Source: Bacteroidota bacterium (GTDB taxonomy: Bacteria; Bacteroidota; Bacteroidia; Flavobacteriales; Flavobacteriaceae). From it: a DNA stretch of 14,167 nucleotides. The notes beneath the pieces are model-generated. The model ran no database searches. It saw only the letters and a program-made list of their open reading frames with translations, and had not been told where the DNA came from. Below, piece by piece: positions 1 through 6,268 of the stretch. The stretch is taken from contig SMXJ01000132.1 in the NCBI GenBank assembly GCA_004356305.1, positions 1-14,167 of the forward strand. The letters are read 5' to 3'. The position numbers and the translations under genes were made by a program. Numbering within the stretch: the first letter of the stretch is position 1; every line of letters begins with the position of its first letter.

Positions 1-253
1 ATTAATTACTTTTAAAATCATTCACAAACTCATTTAGGTTCGATAATTTGATGCTTTCCTTGTGAAGCCGTCCCATATACTGGTCCAACGACTATCCAAA
101 GAATATTTATGAAGGAAGGATAGGAGTTAATCTTGCCAGCCCGACCTGTTGGACCGGCCTCGCTATAAGGAAGTCCTTTTGAGATATCAAGAGGATTTTT
201 ATAGGAAAGGTCTGATACGTTTTTCAAAGATCAACGGCGGTCGCGATAAACAT
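1..253. other. No confident gene; noncoding or decayed
   Basis: I see no convincing gene here. The longest open frame is on the minus strand (30..227, 65 codons) and could only start at TTG. It has one hydrophobic patch (ILWIVVGPVYG) but no family signature, and no promoter element was found in front of it. The neighbouring gene lies upstream on the same strand, so this may be the 3' flank of that transcription unit, a decayed gene, or simple intergenic DNA. Confidence 0.4.
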
Positions 254-268
254 TTATTCCCGTCGCGA
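241..268. repeat. Inverted/direct repeat of TCGCGA around the end of the 34-codon gene
   Basis: The self-complementary hexamer TCGCGA occurs at 241..246 and 263..268, within the 8-mer GTCGCGAT at 240..247 and 262..269. In RNA the two copies could pair into a six-base GC-rich stem with a 16-base loop. The loop would hold the stop codon of the small leftward gene. No U-tract follows, so it is not a classic terminator; a transcript-end structure or chance are both possible. Confidence 0.3.
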
Positions 269-358
269 TTTCTTTAGTCTCTTTTCAGCTCTTTTTTCTT
301 TTGCAGTTTTAGCAGGTTCTTTTTTAACGTTTTTCCGGGCGTCTCTACCTTTTGCCAT
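254..358 (-). CDS. Very small, highly basic conserved-looking protein (34 aa)
   Basis: A 34-codon ORF starts at ATG 358 and ends at TAA 254..256. It begins MAKGRDARKNVKKEPAKTAK and ends KKSRRE. Sixteen of 34 residues are Lys or Arg against five acidic ones. There is no hydrophobic segment and no Cys or aromatic residue, so the product is soluble, probably disordered and possibly nucleic-acid binding. Similar tiny basic proteins seem familiar to me from Flavobacteriaceae genomes, but I know no assigned function. It begins 25 bp after the stop of the upstream antiporter gene on the same strand, so cotranscription is plausible. A and T runs precede the ATG, with no Shine-Dalgarno sequence. Composition fits a real ribosome- or RNA-associated peptide, but its shortness leaves doubt. 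Confidence 0.6.
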   Translation of the reverse strand: MAKGRDARKNVKKEPAKTAKEKRAEKRLKKSRRE

Positions 359-383
359 GATCTTTTTTATTTAATTATTGTTT

Positions 384-1637
384 TTATGTTATTTTTTTCG
401 AATACATTTTTTTTACCAACTTACCAATGGTCAGACCCTGGACCACTATCGAGAAAATAACGATAATATAAGTGATAGACATCACCGTATTGGATTGAGA
501 ATTGGTGGCGAGGCTCAACGCCAGGGCAATTGAGATTCCTCCCCTGAGTCCGCCCCAGGTTAAAATAGTCACTGTTTTTAGGGGGCTGTGTTCTTTGTGT
601 TTCAATAACGAATAAGGAATAAATACCGAAACGAATCGGGAGATCAAAACAATACCGATGGCCAGGCCCCCCAATAACAATATGTTGGTGTCGAATTCCA
701 ATAAATGAAACGATAACCCGATCAAAACGAATAAAATACCGTTAAAAACGTCATCCAATATTTCCCAAAAATCATTGAGCATCCTTCGTGCCGTGCCTCT
801 GTTACTTAAACTATTCAATTGATTTCCAATGATAAGTCCCGCCACAACCATGGCGAGAGGCCCTGAAACATGGATCATAGTAGCCAATGCATAGCCACCC
901 ATAACGGTTGCTAAGCTTATCATTACAGACAGTTGCGGATTATCGCGTGTGGATCTTATACCTCGATACCCTATAAATCCTAGTACCGCACCAAATGCGA
1001 GTCCGCCAACAGCCTCTTCTAAAAATAGTCTGCCAATTTCAAAACTCAATGAGCCTTCTACCATGTGTTCAGACATTCCGGAAATAATAAGAATACCCGA
1101 AAAAACTACTAGTCCTATACCATCATTGAATAAAGATTCTCCTTCTATCTTAATACCCAGGCTGGGTGTGATGTTTACCTTTTTAAGAATGGCCATTACA
1201 GCAATGGGATCTGTAGGTGAAATCAACGCGCCAAAAAGCAAGGCATAAATAAATGGTAAGTCCATTCCAATTAATTGAGCAGCGCCATAAGTAAGTCCTC
1301 CCACCAGGAAAGTGGAAATAAGAACCCCAAGAGTCGCGAAGAGAAAAATAGGCCATTTTTCTTTACTTAGTTCTTCAAGGTTTACGTGAATGGCTCCTGC
1401 AAACAACAGAAAGCTCAATATCCCATTCAGTAAAAGACTCTTAAAATCCAGATCAACGACTATATCACAAAAGAAATTATAGAATGCGGGAAAGGTGTCT
1501 TTACTCAAAGTGATGACTAAAATAGTAGCCAAACTCATGAGTAGTAATCCAATGGTGGTTGGCAATTTAAGCCACTTATAATTTATAAAACTGAAAAGGG
1601 CGGCTATCGCGAAAATAATACTGAAGGATTGTAGCAT
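384..1637 (-). CDS. Na+(K+)/H+ antiporter, CPA1/NhaP family (copy 1)
   Basis: This 417-residue inner-membrane protein exchanges cations for protons. Hydrophobic helices run through the chain, starting with the first 20 residues. CPA1 motifs are intact: PTDP (141-144) in the interrupted helix, GESLFNDG (166-173) with the ion-binding Glu167, Asn171 and Asp172, and WGGLRGG (361-367) with the helix-stabilising Arg365. The chain ends in a short basic tail, with no long cytoplasmic domain or RCK/TrkA domain, as in short NhaP-type antiporters. The ATG at 1637 begins the first membrane segment. It lies 66 bp after the TPP-enzyme gene on the same strand, so it is probably the third gene of that leftward unit. 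The protein at 6269 is a close paralogue. Na+ versus K+ specificity cannot be read from sequence. Confidence 0.9.
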   Translation of the reverse strand: MLQSFSIIFAIAALFSFINYKWLKLPTTIGLLLMSLATILVITLSKDTFPAFYNFFCDIVVDLDFKSLLLNGILSFLLFAGAIHVNLEELSKEKWPIFLFATLGVLISTFLVGGLTYGAAQLIGMDLPFIYALLFGALISPTDPIAVMAILKKVNITPSLGIKIEGESLFNDGIGLVVFSGILIISGMSEHMVEGSLSFEIGRLFLEEAVGGLAFGAVLGFIGYRGIRSTRDNPQLSVMISLATVMGGYALATMIHVSGPLAMVVAGLIIGNQLNSLSNRGTARRMLNDFWEILDDVFNGILFVLIGLSFHLLEFDTNILLLGGLAIGIVLISRFVSVFIPYSLLKHKEHSPLKTVTILTWGGLRGGISIALALSLATNSQSNTVMSITYIIVIFSIVVQGLTIGKLVKKMYSKKIT

Positions 1638-1703
1638 AGTTATGATTTTACACTTTTGTGTTTACCTACAAAACCCGGAAATAACTGTATGATCAATTCC
1701 ACA

Positions 1704-3653
1704 TTATATAAGATTTACATCCGTAATTATTTCCAACAAAGCAGGGCCTTTATGATCCCTTATTTTTTCCATTCCGGGAACGAGATCTTCCAGTTTATCG
1801 ACTTTTACACCCAATGCTCCACAGTTTTCAGCATAAGCTGCGAAACTTGGATTGGACAATGATGTTTGCCAAACATCCAGTTCTGCCGCTCGTTGTTCTT
1901 TTGATATTTTCCCTAGTTCAGAATTGTTCAACACTATGTGTTTAATATTCATTTTATATTTCACCAGGGTGTTTATTTCCGCTAAATATTGACCCAGTCC
2001 ACCATCGCCACTCACAGACCAAATAGGTCGCTCATCACCCTGTGCTGCCCAGGCTCCCATGGCTGCCGGTAAGGCAAAACCGATAGATCCTAAGTAGCCT
2101 GACATTAAAATAGACTGGTTTTTTGGTTCAAAATAACGGCCAAAAGAGTAAGTGTTATTACCAACATCAACAGCGATAACCGCATCGGCCGGGGTTACTT
2201 TATTCATGGCATTGAAGACAGCAATCGAGCTTAAAGCATTACCGGAATCTCTAAGTCGACTCGCTTTTTCTTCTCTCCAAATCTCCCAACGATGGGCAAT
2301 TTCACTACGCTGATCGATAGCCTGTGTTTTACCCGTGGTCGCTTCGCTCAATAGTTTTACCGTGACAGAAATTTCCCCCCAAAGTGCTACATCTACTTTG
2401 TGAAATTTACTCAATGCCATGGGGTCCAGATCCACCTGAATAATGGGTTTTTTAGGGGTGATTCCTGTGTGATTAGAGAATGACGCCCCAAATACAATTA
2501 AAAGATCACTTTCATTCATAACCCAGGAAGCGATAGGAGTTCCACTACGCCCCAGAACACCACAACCCAGTTCGTGGTTATCCGCGATCAATCCCTTGCC
2601 TTTAAAGGTTGTTATGACCGGACAATTAAGAGATTCGGCATAATCGATAATTGCATCCATGTGATACCGGGCACCATGCCCAACTATAATAGAAGGCCGT
2701 TTGGACCCTATTATCAACTCAACCGCCTTGGCTGCCATTTCAGGGGGAGGCGAAATGGTAAAAGGGGTGATCCTATTCTCCGGGGTTTGTGGTTTGGATC
2801 TTTCGGGTTTTTTACTGAATGCAACTTCATCGGGAAAAGTAAGATGGGAGACATCCCGTTGTAGTATAGCACTTTTAATAGCCAGTGACATCAATTCGCT
2901 GTGATTTGAATTGGGATGAACTGCATGATTAAATTGCGCGACTGAATCAAAGGCTTGTACCAGATCTACTTCCTGAAATGCCCCGGTTCCCAAAACTTGT
3001 GTATTTACCTGACCGGAAAGCACCAGCATCGGGGCTCGGTCTACTTTAGCATCCCACATTCCGGTGAACATATTTGTGGCACCGGGACCTGCAATTCCAA
3101 AACAAACAGCAGGTTTTCCCATTAACTTACCATAAGCAGAAGCAGCAAAAGCTGCCGCCCCTTCATGACGAACACCATAATAACTAAGCCGTCCTTGATT
3201 TTCCAACCTTCGCATGGCATCAGCCACACCTAGATTGCTATGGCCTACCATACCGAAAACGGTATTAACTCCCCAATTCACCATGGTTTGCATCATAACG
3301 TCCGAAACCGTCTCTTCATGTGGTGCTTCTGCGGAAATAGCTACATAGATAGCTTCGTTCTCTTCTTTAACTTCAAAAGTTGCAATTCCGTCGTCAAAAC
3401 CTCCGGGAGGAATACCTGTACAGGGGTGGAAATCCCAACCGTGCCATGGACATCGTAAATATCCGTTCTCTATGGACCCTTCCCCTAATGGGCCTCCTTG
3501 ATGAGGACATTTGTTGTCTAAAGCCGAAAATTTCCCTTCGAAATTCGTCAAACAGATTCCCTGATGACCTGCGGTAACTGTTTTTACCCGACCGTCCGGA
3601 AGAAGATCTTTACTTTCGAGGACTTTGTACCAAACTTTATTTTTTGACGCCAT
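1704..3653 (-). CDS. Rieske [2Fe-2S] domain fused to a thiamine-pyrophosphate enzyme (pyruvate oxidase/acetolactate-synthase-like)
   Basis: The 649-residue soluble protein has two parts. Residues 1-108 form a Rieske ferredoxin domain with CPH (49-51) and CPWH (68-71), supplying the two Cys and two His of a [2Fe-2S] cluster (Cys49, His51, Cys68, His71). From about residue 112 the chain is a complete three-domain TPP enzyme of the PoxB/IlvB type. It has VRHEGAAAFA (161-170) with Glu164, which activates the cofactor, and a central nucleotide/FAD-type domain (about 303-440). The GDG (549-551) to NN (576-577) element binds Mg-TPP. The family decarboxylates 2-oxo acids such as pyruvate. The Rieske domain could carry electrons from the TPP-bound intermediate, but neither substrate nor acceptor can be deduced. 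It lies 101 bp downstream of the other Rieske-fusion gene on the same strand. The ATG at 3653 sits just before the Rieske fold. Confidence 0.9.
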   Translation of the reverse strand: MASKNKVWYKVLESKDLLPDGRVKTVTAGHQGICLTNFEGKFSALDNKCPHQGGPLGEGSIENGYLRCPWHGWDFHPCTGIPPGGFDDGIATFEVKEENEAIYVAISAEAPHEETVSDVMMQTMVNWGVNTVFGMVGHSNLGVADAMRRLENQGRLSYYGVRHEGAAAFAASAYGKLMGKPAVCFGIAGPGATNMFTGMWDAKVDRAPMLVLSGQVNTQVLGTGAFQEVDLVQAFDSVAQFNHAVHPNSNHSELMSLAIKSAILQRDVSHLTFPDEVAFSKKPERSKPQTPENRITPFTISPPPEMAAKAVELIIGSKRPSIIVGHGARYHMDAIIDYAESLNCPVITTFKGKGLIADNHELGCGVLGRSGTPIASWVMNESDLLIVFGASFSNHTGITPKKPIIQVDLDPMALSKFHKVDVALWGEISVTVKLLSEATTGKTQAIDQRSEIAHRWEIWREEKASRLRDSGNALSSIAVFNAMNKVTPADAVIAVDVGNNTYSFGRYFEPKNQSILMSGYLGSIGFALPAAMGAWAAQGDERPIWSVSGDGGLGQYLAEINTLVKYKMNIKHIVLNNSELGKISKEQRAAELDVWQTSLSNPSFAAYAENCGALGVKVDKLEDLVPGMEKIRDHKGPALLEIITDVNLI

Positions 3654-3687
3654 AAGGACTGTAATTTTTACCGTTTATAAGAAAATC

Positions 3688-3707
3688 GATTTATATAAGG
3701 ATAAATC
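3688..3707. promoter_or_regulatory. Perfect 7-bp inverted repeat between the two Rieske-fusion genes
   Basis: GATTTAT and ATAAATC (3688..3694 and 3701..3707) are exact inverted repeats around ATAAGG, 34-54 bp before the start of the Rieske-TPP gene. On the minus strand the right arm overlaps TAGATTTA (3702..3709), one base off the -7 consensus TAnnTTTG. A transcript starting there would begin inside the repeat. The layout resembles a repressor operator on an internal promoter, or a weak AU-rich hairpin; both are inference. Confidence 0.35.
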
Positions 3708-3754
3708 TATATTCAAAAAGTCATGCTTGCTGCCAAGTTGATAACAGCTCTCAA

Positions 3755-5362
3755 CTATACCCCCGCGTAATTAATGCCTGTTAATTTGTGCATTTCATAA
3801 TCGAAGGTGGAAAGGTCGTCGTGATTAAATTTAGAAACGTCATCATATCCACAGGCACGAGCGATTACCCGGATTAAATCATTTGTCGCATCGAAGTAAT
3901 TGTAGAGTTGTTTTGCTGAAGAGTCAATAATTAATCTACTTCGCAAGGACTCCTTTTGTGTGGCAATTCCTACCGGGCAATTATTGGTTCCGCAGGCGCG
4001 CATGCCAAGACACCCGATGGCTTGTATAGCAGAATTGGCCACCGCAATTGCATCAGCCCCTAACATTAATGCTTTGGCAAAATCTTCGGCCACACGCAAT
4101 CCACCGGTTATAATTAAAGTTACATCACTGGCTCCCACTTTATCCAAATATTTTCTCGCTCGGGCTAAAGCTGGAATTGTGGGAACATTAATGTGATCTC
4201 TTAAGATGGTTGGAGCTGAACCTGTTCCACCACCACGACCATCGAGAATGATATAATCAACTCCTACGTCCAATGCAAACTGTATGTCTTTTTCGATATG
4301 ACTCGCCGCTATCTTAAAACCAATCGGAATCCCACCGGTTCGCTCCCTAACTTTTTGAGCAAAGTCTTTAAAATCCTGTACCCCGTGAAAATCGGGAAAA
4401 GTGGCAGGCGAAATAGCTATATGCCCTTCTTTCAAGCCTCGCACTGCCGCAATTTCTTTGCTCACTTTTTTAGCCGGTAAATGACCACCTGTTCCGGTTT
4501 TGGCTCCTTGTCCGCCCTTGAAATGAAAGGCCTGGACGTGATCTAATTTATCCCAGGAGAATCCAAATTTTGCAGAAGCTAATTCGTAAAAATACTTGCT
4601 GTTACTTTCTTGTTCCTCAGGTAGCATCCCACCTTCACCGGAGCAGATTCCTGTCCCTGCCATCTCGGCTCCTTTGGACAAGGAGATTTTGGCTTCACGT
4701 GAAAGTGCGCCAAAACTCATATCTGAAACAAACAAAGGTATGTCAATGGTCAAAGGTTTTTTGGCCCTGGACCCAATGGTAACTTCAGTCATAACATCTT
4801 CATCATCGAGAAGGGGACGACTTGCTAACTGAGCCGGTAAAAACTGAATATCATTCCATTTAGTTAAGGTGTTTCTGTCCACACCCATAGCGGCCGAAAA
4901 GCCGTGATGGCCAATGTTTTTTAGTCCATTTTTGGATAACTCCTTGATGTAACCTGTGTAAGGCTCGGTATCTTCAGGATGAGTGTCTGCATAGGCCCCG
5001 AGGTATTCGTCTCGATCAAAAGGTTGCGGATGCTCGATCACATAAGCATTGATTTCATGTTCATCTACGTACAGGGTATCGCCTTCGATTTTGGTAGAAA
5101 ATTTATGAAGCACTTCCTTGTTGTTATATTCAGAAACGCCGGTATCATAACGATAATCCCAACCGTGGACACCACAAATAAGATTATGTCCCTCAATGCT
5201 GCCGTCTGCCATAAGGGCTCCTCTATGTAGGCACCTTCCGTAAAGAACAGACACTTCCTTTCCATATTTTATGATTACTAAATCAAGATCATTCACCAAT
5301 GCATGTTGAGGTGATTTATCTTTTAATGAATCTATTTGGGCGATAGCAATGGGTTGTTCCAT
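3755..5362 (-). CDS. Rieske domain fused to a glutamate-synthase-like FMN/[3Fe-4S] domain
   Basis: The protein has 535 residues. The N-terminal 105 form a Rieske domain: CLH (44-46) and CGVH (63-66) give ligands Cys44, His46, Cys63 and His66. From about 130 to 520 it matches the FMN-binding synthase domain of glutamate synthase. It has SDMSFGALS (213-221), the glycine-rich FKGGQGAKTGTGGHLP (281-296) and DGRGGGTGSAP (374-384). C-x5-C-x4-C (Cys451, Cys457, Cys462, in ACGTNNCPVG) is the spacing that binds the [3Fe-4S] cluster in GltB. The class II glutaminase domain of true GltB is absent, so ammonia is not made from glutamine within this chain. It resembles stand-alone archaeal GltB-like and GlxD-type proteins. 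The Rieske domain may replace ferredoxin as electron donor (inference). It is first in the leftward unit, facing the AhpD-like gene across 256 bp. Confidence 0.9.
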   Translation of the reverse strand: MEQPIAIAQIDSLKDKSPQHALVNDLDLVIIKYGKEVSVLYGRCLHRGALMADGSIEGHNLICGVHGWDYRYDTGVSEYNNKEVLHKFSTKIEGDTLYVDEHEINAYVIEHPQPFDRDEYLGAYADTHPEDTEPYTGYIKELSKNGLKNIGHHGFSAAMGVDRNTLTKWNDIQFLPAQLASRPLLDDEDVMTEVTIGSRAKKPLTIDIPLFVSDMSFGALSREAKISLSKGAEMAGTGICSGEGGMLPEEQESNSKYFYELASAKFGFSWDKLDHVQAFHFKGGQGAKTGTGGHLPAKKVSKEIAAVRGLKEGHIAISPATFPDFHGVQDFKDFAQKVRERTGGIPIGFKIAASHIEKDIQFALDVGVDYIILDGRGGGTGSAPTILRDHINVPTIPALARARKYLDKVGASDVTLIITGGLRVAEDFAKALMLGADAIAVANSAIQAIGCLGMRACGTNNCPVGIATQKESLRSRLIIDSSAKQLYNYFDATNDLIRVIARACGYDDVSKFNHDDLSTFDYEMHKLTGINYAGV

Positions 5363-5618
5363 AACGAAAAAGTTAATTGATATATTAGTTTTTATGGGTT
5401 ATCTAAGGTATGAAATTAACGGTAATAAAAACCAGGTCAATAAACTAGGTTTCACATCGATAATATTAGCTGGAAACTCTTATGAAAAATGTTAAGATTC
5501 TTTTCAAAATTAAGTAGATCGAGCGATAAAAATAGCAATGAGCGTGGTCGTTTATTCGCTTTTAACCTGGCATGCTGTCTCGACTTTTCTATCTTTATCC
5601 AATCTAACATAAAAAACC
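5363..5618. promoter_or_regulatory. Divergent intergenic region between the Rieske-GltS-like and AhpD-like genes
   Basis: This 256-bp AT-rich stretch contains no credible ORF and should hold the promoters of both arms. On the minus strand TACCTTAG (5403..5410) is one base off the -7 consensus and lies 40 bp before the leftward start. On the plus strand TATCTTTA (5590..5597) is also one base off. AGCGATAAA (5522..5530) and TTTATTCGCT (5551..5560) form an imperfect inverted repeat with a one-base bulge and a 20-base loop, a possible regulator site. No -33 TTG at normal spacing was found on either strand, so both promoters may need an activator or an alternative sigma factor. Confidence 0.5.
5590..5597 (+). 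promoter_or_regulatory. Near-consensus -7 element before the AhpD-like gene
   Basis: TATCTTTA differs from TAnnTTTG only in its last base and sits 21 bp before the ATG. The same octamer occurs 19 bp before the start of the next gene (6242..6249). No convincing -33 TTG was found. Confidence 0.3.
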
Positions 5619-6224
5619 ATGAGCTGGATAAAAACCATAGATTATGAGGAGGCCGATGGCCCGTTAAAACGCATGTACGATCGCGTAAAAGGCCCTGATA
5701 ATAATATAGACAACGTGCTGCTCATCCATAGTTTACGACCTCATACACTGACCGGGCATATGACCTTGTATAAAAGTGTGCTTCACAATTCAAACAATAC
5801 CTTGCCCAAATGGTATCTGGAAGCCCTGGGTGTTTACGTGAGCCATTTGAACAATTGCGACTACTGTGTACAGCATCATTTTTCGGGATTCTCAAGACTC
5901 TTAGACAATGATGAAAAGGCGAATCAATTTTTTGAATGTATTAAGGATGATTCCCTGGAAACGTATTTTGAAAATCATTATTTCCACGGAATTATATACG
6001 CAAGAAAAATCACTCAGGACCCTGTTAGTATTACCGAACAGGATATCGATGACTTAAGATCGGTTGGTTTTTCCGATGGAGAAATTCTCGAGATCAATCA
6101 GGTAACGAGTTATTTTAACTATGTGAACCGAATGGTCGTAGGACTTGGTGTCACTACTGAAGGTGATATCATTGGCCTTTCGCCCAACAACAGCGACGAT
6201 CCCAAAAACTGGAGCCACCAATAA
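5619..6224 (+). CDS. AhpD/carboxymuconolactone-decarboxylase-like protein (peroxidase-related enzyme)
   Basis: This 201-residue helical cytoplasmic protein carries the AhpD-fold redox motif in SHLNNCDYCVQHH (75-87). Cys80 and Cys83 form the CxxC pair. His87, four residues after Cys83, is where the AhpD proton-relay His lies, and Glu68 precedes the motif. The length and the SHxNxCxYCxxHH pattern match the 'uncharacterised peroxidase-related' branch rather than true AhpD or muconolactone decarboxylase. Proteins of this fold reduce peroxides or peroxidatic partners through the thiol pair; the substrate here is unknown. It is the first rightward gene of the divergent locus, 44 bp before the second antiporter, so the two are likely cotranscribed. 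No signal peptide is seen. The ATG at 5619 gives the expected MSWIKTID start. Confidence 0.85.
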   Translation: MSWIKTIDYEEADGPLKRMYDRVKGPDNNIDNVLLIHSLRPHTLTGHMTLYKSVLHNSNNTLPKWYLEALGVYVSHLNNCDYCVQHHFSGFSRLLDNDEKANQFFECIKDDSLETYFENHYFHGIIYARKITQDPVSITEQDIDDLRSVGFSDGEILEINQVTSYFNYVNRMVVGLGVTTEGDIIGLSPNNSDDPKNWSHQ

Positions 6225-6241
6225 CAAATAATGGAATGACT

Positions 6242-6249
6242 TATCTTTA
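6242..6249 (+). promoter_or_regulatory. Near-consensus -7 element before antiporter copy 2
   Basis: TATCTTTA in the 44-bp gap is identical to the octamer upstream of the AhpD-like gene and lies 19 bp before the antiporter ATG. It may be a second weak start giving separate expression of the transporter. The final base deviates from TAnnTTTG. Confidence 0.25.
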
Positions 6250-6268
6250 CCTAAAAGGAACATAATCC

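Noticed and set aside
30..45. GGTTCGA resembling a tRNA T-loop
   Set aside because: No flanking stem pairs or other tRNA arms can be found in the available sequence.
30..227. 65-codon minus-strand ORF
   Set aside because: Needs a TTG start, matches no family I recognise and has no promoter or gene-like context; treated as noncoding or decayed.
3736..3756. Hairpin AGTTGA/TCAACT at the stop of the Rieske-GltS-like gene as a terminator
   Set aside because: Six-base AT-rich stem with a nine-base loop and no U-tract directly after it; too weak to call.
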